A stretch of 64,000 nt of DNA from NCBI GenBank assembly GCA_947494145.1, contig CANLTZ010000002.1:186001-250000 (forward strand). The letters are read 5' to 3'. The notes beneath the pieces are model-generated. The model did no database searches. It was not told the origin of the DNA and saw nothing but the letters and a program-made list of their open reading frames with translations. The stretch is from an uncultured Jannaschia sp. (lineage in GTDB: Bacteria; Pseudomonadota; Alphaproteobacteria; Rhodobacterales; Rhodobacteraceae). Shown here piece after piece: positions 60,112 through 64,000 of the stretch (the stretch's first letter is position 1; each line of letters starts with the position of its first letter). The position numbers and the translations under genes were made by a program.

Positions 60112-61023
60112 TCAGGGCGCTGTCACACCCTTGGCGGCATCGCGCCATTTCCCGGGGGTGTTGCCAACCCGTTTGGCGAAGGCACTGGTCATGTGGGCCT
60201 GGCTGGAAAAACCGGTGGCATAGGCAATGTTGGCCAGCGTTTCATTGCTATGGAGCAGCTTGTTCTTAATGCGCGCCATACGGCGGTCGATTAGGAATTG
60301 GTGCGGCGCCTGACCCGTGGTTTCCTTGAAGGCGCGGATGAAGGCGAACTTTTCCATGTCGATAAGCTCGGCCAGCGTGTCGATGCCACCGGTCTCCGCC
60401 AGATCCGCTTCCAGGTGGTCGGTCACGCGTGCCAGTTCAGCCGGGGAGAGCATTCTGCGCCGGGTCGCCGTTTTGGGCGTGTCGTAGCGCCGCCGCAGAA
60501 CCATAAGCGCCAGCTGCGTCGCCACCGCATCGGCATAGATTTCGCCGCCCGCTGATGGGATGCGGGCTTCGTCCAACAGGGCATCGGCAAGCAGTTTGAT
60601 GCGCGGATCGAAGATGCCGCCAAAGCCGAGCGGTTTGATCGCACACGGATCGCCCGGCGTGATGGCCTCAGCGGCGTCCCGAAAGATGGAATCGTCGATG
60701 AAGACATGCTGGATGCTGTGCTGGCCATCGATCTCGCAGGCGATGGGGCTATGCGCTGGCAAGAAGTGCATGCATCCGGCAACTTTGGTGACATCAAGGC
60801 GGTCACCTGTTTCAGCCTCCATTTCGGCCTGGGACTGGGCCTTGCCGCCTGTGCAAAGCTCCAACGTGTGGAAGTCCGTTTGCCCTGCGTAAGCGCATGA
60901 GCGTTGTTCAGCCACCAGAACGCTAACACGGCGCCACGAAGCGCCCGTCCATTCTGCCACTCGGGCGTTGCCGTTTTCTTCCATTTCGTCGGCCATCTGG
61001 CCGCGCGTCAAAGTCTCGGCCAT
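60112..61023 (-). CDS. AraC-family regulator (tandem copy 2)
   Basis: A 303-residue paralogue of the preceding regulator with the same order of blocks: 'SWRRVSVLVAEQRSCAYAG', 'DFHTLELCTGGKAQSQAEM', 'QHVFIDDSIFRDAAEAI', then 'TLAELIDMEKFAFIRAFKET' and 'LANIAYATGFSSQAHMTSAF'. The DNA-binding helices are nearly the same as in copy 1, so the two may bind similar sites while sensing different ligands. I chose the ATG at 61023 (GGGGGAG 7 bases upstream); an ATG at 61038 adds five residues. About 107 bases separate the copies. Confidence 0.92.
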   Translation of the reverse strand: MAETLTRGQMADEMEENGNARVAEWTGASWRRVSVLVAEQRSCAYAGQTDFHTLELCTGGKAQSQAEMEAETGDRLDVTKVAGCMHFLPAHSPIACEIDGQHSIQHVFIDDSIFRDAAEAITPGDPCAIKPLGFGGIFDPRIKLLADALLDEARIPSAGGEIYADAVATQLALMVLRRRYDTPKTATRRRMLSPAELARVTDHLEADLAETGGIDTLAELIDMEKFAFIRAFKETTGQAPHQFLIDRRMARIKNKLLHSNETLANIAYATGFSSQAHMTSAFAKRVGNTPGKWRDAAKGVTAP

Positions 61024-61190
61024 CTCGATCTCCCCCATTGCAGGCGGCGGCGGGACGCCTGCAAGCAGGCGGACAATCTAACTCATCCTTACGTTACGTT
61101 ATTGCAGTTTTCTGCAACTTTTGCATGTGAAGGTTACGGGCGCCTTTAGAAACATGGCGGGTTTGCCATGCGCGCGGACCGCGTGCCCCT

Positions 61191-61234
61191 TGAAAAAAGG
61201 GGGCGGCCCGGTCGCCATTGGGCAAACGGGCCGC
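61191..61234 (-). terminator. intrinsic terminator of homospermidine synthase gene
   Basis: On the minus strand GCGGCCCG (61234-61227) pairs with CGGGCCGC (61210-61203), followed by CCCCCTTTTTT (61193-61198 is the A-run on the plus strand). It lies about 20 bases past the hss stop. Confidence 0.75.
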
Positions 61235-61251
61235 GCTACCTGACCAATCCG

Positions 61252-62685
61252 CTACGACGCCAGTACGTTGCGGAAGAGCCAGGGATCGGACGGGTCGATG
61301 TTTTCGGGAAAGTGCTGCCAGCGGTCCTGCAGTGGGGTCCAGTCGGTGTAGTGGGCTTCAACCGGGCCAAGGTAGGGGGTCTGGATTTCCAGACATCGGG
61401 CGTGGTCCATCTCATCGGTTTCGACGATGCCGGAATTGGGGTTTTCAAGCGCCCAGACCATGCCGGCCAGCACGGCCGACGTAACTTGCAGCCCCGTCGC
61501 GTTCTGATCGGGGGCGAGGCGGCGGGTTTCCTCGTTCGACAGGCGGGAGCCGTACCAGAGCGCGTTCTTTTCGTGTCCAAACAGCAGAACGCCAAGCTCA
61601 TCAATGCCTTCGACGATTTCGTCTTCGCCAAGGATATGGTGCGTGGGCTGCTGGCGGCCTGCGCCGAACATCTCATGCAGGCTGAGGACGGCATCGTCAC
61701 AAGGGTGATAGGCGTAATGCACGGTGGGGCGGTATTGGGGCCAGCTGCCTTCGCCGACGGTATAGTAATCGGCGATGGAAATGGCCTCGTTATGGGTAAC
61801 CAGAAAGCCGAATTGCGGCCCGGGCGTGGGGCACCAGGTATGGACCCGCGTGATCGCGCCCGGACGGTTTAGCCAGATGGCGGCTTGGCAGCCCTTTCCG
61901 TGGCGGCGGGCGTTTTCGGGCAACCAGGTTTCGTGGGTGCCCCAACCCAGTTCCGCCGGCTGGAAACCTTCAGCAATGAAACCTTCGACCGACCAGGTGT
62001 TCACAAAGGTATCGCGGGGCCGGGGGGCGTTTCGGGCCTGCGTGTCGCGTTCGGCGATGTGGACACCTTTGACGCCTAGGCTTTGCATCAGCTTGGCCCA
62101 GCCCAGGCGGTCGCTCGGCGCGGACCCGGAATGGCCGGTATCTTCGGCCAGACGCAGAAGGGCGGCCTTCACGAACCAAGACACCATGCCAGGATTGGCG
62201 CCGCAGCAGGACACGGCCGTCGTGCCGCCCGGATTGGCTTCTTTTTCATCCCGCACGGCCTGGCGCAGCGCGTAATTGGTACGGTCGGCATTGCGACGAT
62301 CTTCGAAGTAGAAACCGGCCCAGGGTTCCACGACGGTATCGATGTAGGGTACGCCGATTTCGCGGCAGAAGCGCATCAGTTCCAAGGACGACGTGTCCAC
62401 CGATAGGTTCACGCAGAAGCCAGCGCCTGGGGTCAGGACATCGCCGAGGACATCGCGGTAATTGTCGGGCGTCAATGCCACCTGGCGGTGGGCGATGCCG
62501 CGGGCGCGCAGCTCGGCGCAGGCGCTGTCTGAGGGTTCGATGACCAGAAAGCGGTCGCGATCATAGTCGAAATGCCGATCTATCAGCGGCAGCGTCCCCC
62601 GCCCTATGGAGCCGAAGCCGATCATCACGACCGCACCGTCGATACGGGCGTGAATGGGCCCGGAAGGGGCGGCGGCGTCGGACAT
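61252..62685 (-). CDS. hss: homospermidine synthase
   Basis: A 477-residue NAD-dependent enzyme making sym-homospermidine from putrescine (or spermidine), the main long polyamine of many alphaproteobacteria. It has the Rossmann motif 'VVMIGFGSIGRGTLPLIDRH' near residue 20, 'CVNLSVDTSSLELMRFC', 'PYIDTVVEPWAGFY', 'SCCGANPGMVSWFVK' and 'WGTHETWLPENA', all typical of bacterial Hss; length is normal. GGAG precedes the ATG. It stands alone, with a terminator after it and an uncharacterised gap before it. Confidence 0.95.
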   Translation of the reverse strand: MSDAAAPSGPIHARIDGAVVMIGFGSIGRGTLPLIDRHFDYDRDRFLVIEPSDSACAELRARGIAHRQVALTPDNYRDVLGDVLTPGAGFCVNLSVDTSSLELMRFCREIGVPYIDTVVEPWAGFYFEDRRNADRTNYALRQAVRDEKEANPGGTTAVSCCGANPGMVSWFVKAALLRLAEDTGHSGSAPSDRLGWAKLMQSLGVKGVHIAERDTQARNAPRPRDTFVNTWSVEGFIAEGFQPAELGWGTHETWLPENARRHGKGCQAAIWLNRPGAITRVHTWCPTPGPQFGFLVTHNEAISIADYYTVGEGSWPQYRPTVHYAYHPCDDAVLSLHEMFGAGRQQPTHHILGEDEIVEGIDELGVLLFGHEKNALWYGSRLSNEETRRLAPDQNATGLQVTSAVLAGMVWALENPNSGIVETDEMDHARCLEIQTPYLGPVEAHYTDWTPLQDRWQHFPENIDPSDPWLFRNVLAS

Positions 62686-63958
62686 GATCGTCTCCGTCTA
62701 TCGTTTTATGCGCCTTAGCCTATCCCCCTACGCGGTGAAAGGTGACGGCGCGGGACGAGGGGGCCTTCATCGGCGTTGGAACACGGTATAGAACGGCTCT
62801 TGGTGAATGGCAGATCAAACGTGCACACGGTGCTGCGCAGCAGCAAAGACGGTGCGGATCAGGTTCTGTCCGACCCATTTGTGCCCCTGTTCCCAAGGGG
62901 TTTTGGGCTGACTTTCCGTGGTTCCTTCCAAGCGATGGGCAGCGGCAGTTCCGCTGCTGCTCACGGAGATGGTGCCGCAGGGTCACCTTTGATCACGCCG
63001 GATCGCGTTTTGGTGTGTTCGGGGGGTGATTGCGGATATCAAAGACCACCCGAGCGGTTGAAATCGAAATGCGGTGGCTCTGAATGGGCCGGGCAGATCG
63101 ATATTAGACCCTGCCGCCAGGACCACCACGCGGCCGAATTGGTGATCGATGCTGTCACCAGCGGCCGCTTCCTTTCCCAAGTCTCCGAAATGTACCGGGC
63201 CTGCGGCTTCGCAGGGTGCCACAAACTCCGCGTCGGGCCGCGAGCCCACCGGCTCGCTACGGAGGGGCGTTACCGGTTTCGGAATGGCACAGACTTGGTC
63301 GTGGAAGGCGGGGGCGAGCAACTCGCCATCGCGCGCGGGATTTACCCTGGAGCAAGTTTGCCCGCCGCGCCGGTTTTTTCCACCATCGCAGATAACCTTG
63401 GCGGAGCGTGCGGAACCGTGCGCCAAAACGAGATTAAGTAGGTTTGCCTCAGCAAGCGCCAAGTTCAAACACGGCAATCGTGTCCCTACGGATCAGATAC
63501 GTCAGATGACAGGTCGGGCGTGCGGTATAGCCCTTGGCGTCAAGATGGGGATGCGAGAGCGGGTTGCCCCTGCTGGGTCAAGGGTCGCGCGGGCCATGGG
63601 TTGGGTGACGTCGTGGGGCGCCATCGCGCTCAAATCCAGCCCGTGCCGCCTGTCGAGGAAGATGGCGAGGTGATCGTGGCGGCGCTTGCTCGGTATGCGC
63701 TGGGTCCCAGGGATGAACACCGCCAGGGCGGGGCCGCTGATGAAAGCGCGCTCATGGGCCACGCCAATGGCGTCAGCCGGCATGGGAAAGCTTCCGGATC
63801 AAGGGGCGGGCTGTTCCGCCGCGACGGCGCCCCGCTATCCTTCTACTTGTGATGGTTCAAGGGATTGCCGGTGCGGTGGCGAGCGTCGCGGGTGCACCAA
63901 AGACGTTCCGCCTCAAGACCCTGCATCCCATATGGTCATAGCCTTACTTAAAAACGCT
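62686..63958. other. 1.27-kb stretch with no recognisable gene
   Basis: Between the hss start and the window-end fragment. Overlapping open frames exist on both strands (for example 62776-63441 plus, 62983-63477 minus, 63502-63783 minus), but none has a ribosome site, a recognisable motif or codon composition like its neighbours. GC at third positions is uneven and several small hairpins occur (GCAGCGG-n5-CCGCTGC near 62940). It may be decayed coding DNA or a mobile-element remnant. I see no tRNA, no repeat shared with the three families, and no terminal inverted repeats. Confidence 0.5.
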
Positions 63959-64000
63959 TCACGCTGCTGGCTCATCGGCCAGGCCCAAAATACGGTCGGC
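63959..64000 (-). CDS. possible C-terminal end of a gene cut by the window edge
   Basis: On the minus strand the last 42 bases read 13 open codons (ADRILGLADEPAA) and a TGA at 63961-63959. The sequence resembles a natural protein end, but it is too short to test. No function can be given. Confidence 0.25.
   Translation of the reverse strand, partial: ADRILGLADEPAA

Noticed and set aside
62983-63477. 164-codon minus frame in the right-hand gap
   Set aside because: No ribosome site, no motif, and a competing plus frame of equal quality over the same bases.
1-64000. CRISPR arrays, prophage, integrases, complete insertion sequences, rRNA genes
   Set aside because: No regularly spaced repeats, phage or transposase motifs, or rRNA sequence were found on reading both strands; only MITE-like and small dispersed repeats are present.

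Overview
The window is a GC-rich chromosomal segment of an alphaproteobacterium, most likely a marine-type Rhodobacteraceae/Roseobacteraceae. The pointers are a GcrA cell-cycle regulator, COQ9, an aa3-type cytochrome oxidase subunit IV, phosphatidylcholine synthase beside a PE pathway, a DmdC-like acyl-CoA dehydrogenase, homospermidine synthase, and small families common in that group (DUF6455, DUF6173). No rRNA, tRNA, CRISPR array, prophage or intact insertion sequence was seen. About 56 protein-coding loci are supported. All functions come from reading protein motifs and gene order; no database was searched.

Layout. 1-12.6 kb is mostly housekeeping: rimO, an AsmA-family protein, psd-pssA (phosphatidylethanolamine), a MurA-type enzyme, gcrA, an ABC-2 permease coupled to a serine hydrolase, a DMT exporter, argF and argD. 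12.7-19.5 kb holds a cytochrome P460-like protein, pcs, an FMN-dependent 2-hydroxyacid dehydrogenase, a quinone reductase, a lower-GC orphan gene, COQ9 and rpsU. 19.7-30.2 kb has transporters, a small missed coxIV gene, an MBL-fold hydrolase, the DmdC-like dehydrogenase, tsaC/sua5, yqgE, a DsbD-N protein, a NUDIX hydrolase and gph. 30.2-36.7 kb contains a periplasmic-type molybdenum oxidoreductase pair and a ureide segment (PhyH dioxygenase, ureidoglycine aminohydrolase, uraH, an unknown gene, puuD). 36.9-43.6 kb has glpR/glpD, an SHMT-like enzyme divergent from a LysR gene, then an SGNH hydrolase, RbsD/FucU and ribokinase.

The most notable region is 44.7-53.2 kb. On the minus strand is hpnC-hpnD-hpnE, the three-step route from farnesyl diphosphate to squalene. 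Divergent from it on the plus strand is DUF2141, two CrtI/CrtN-type desaturases or oxidases, a PlsC-like acyltransferase and a CrtQ-like glycosyltransferase. With no cyclase present, the best reading is a squalene-derived C30 carotenoid (glycosyl/acyl diapocarotenoid) cluster.

53.4-61.0 kb looks like a decaying accessory zone. It holds a frameshifted araC gene next to a MITE-like palindrome, msrA and an MFS gene, truncated remnants of a divergent LysR/SDR pair, a frameshifted small secreted-protein gene, an ATP-grasp gene and two tandem AraC paralogues. Homospermidine synthase follows, and the last 1.3 kb has no recognisable gene.

Beyond genes, at least three dispersed intergenic repeat families recur here: a hairpin/GTATTT/CCAGGA element (5 copies), a GATGGAYCGGC element with inverted arms (2 copies), and a stop-codon-abutting hairpin element (3 copies). 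There is also an extreme poly-G/poly-C tract at about 15.59-15.73 kb that may be an assembly artefact.
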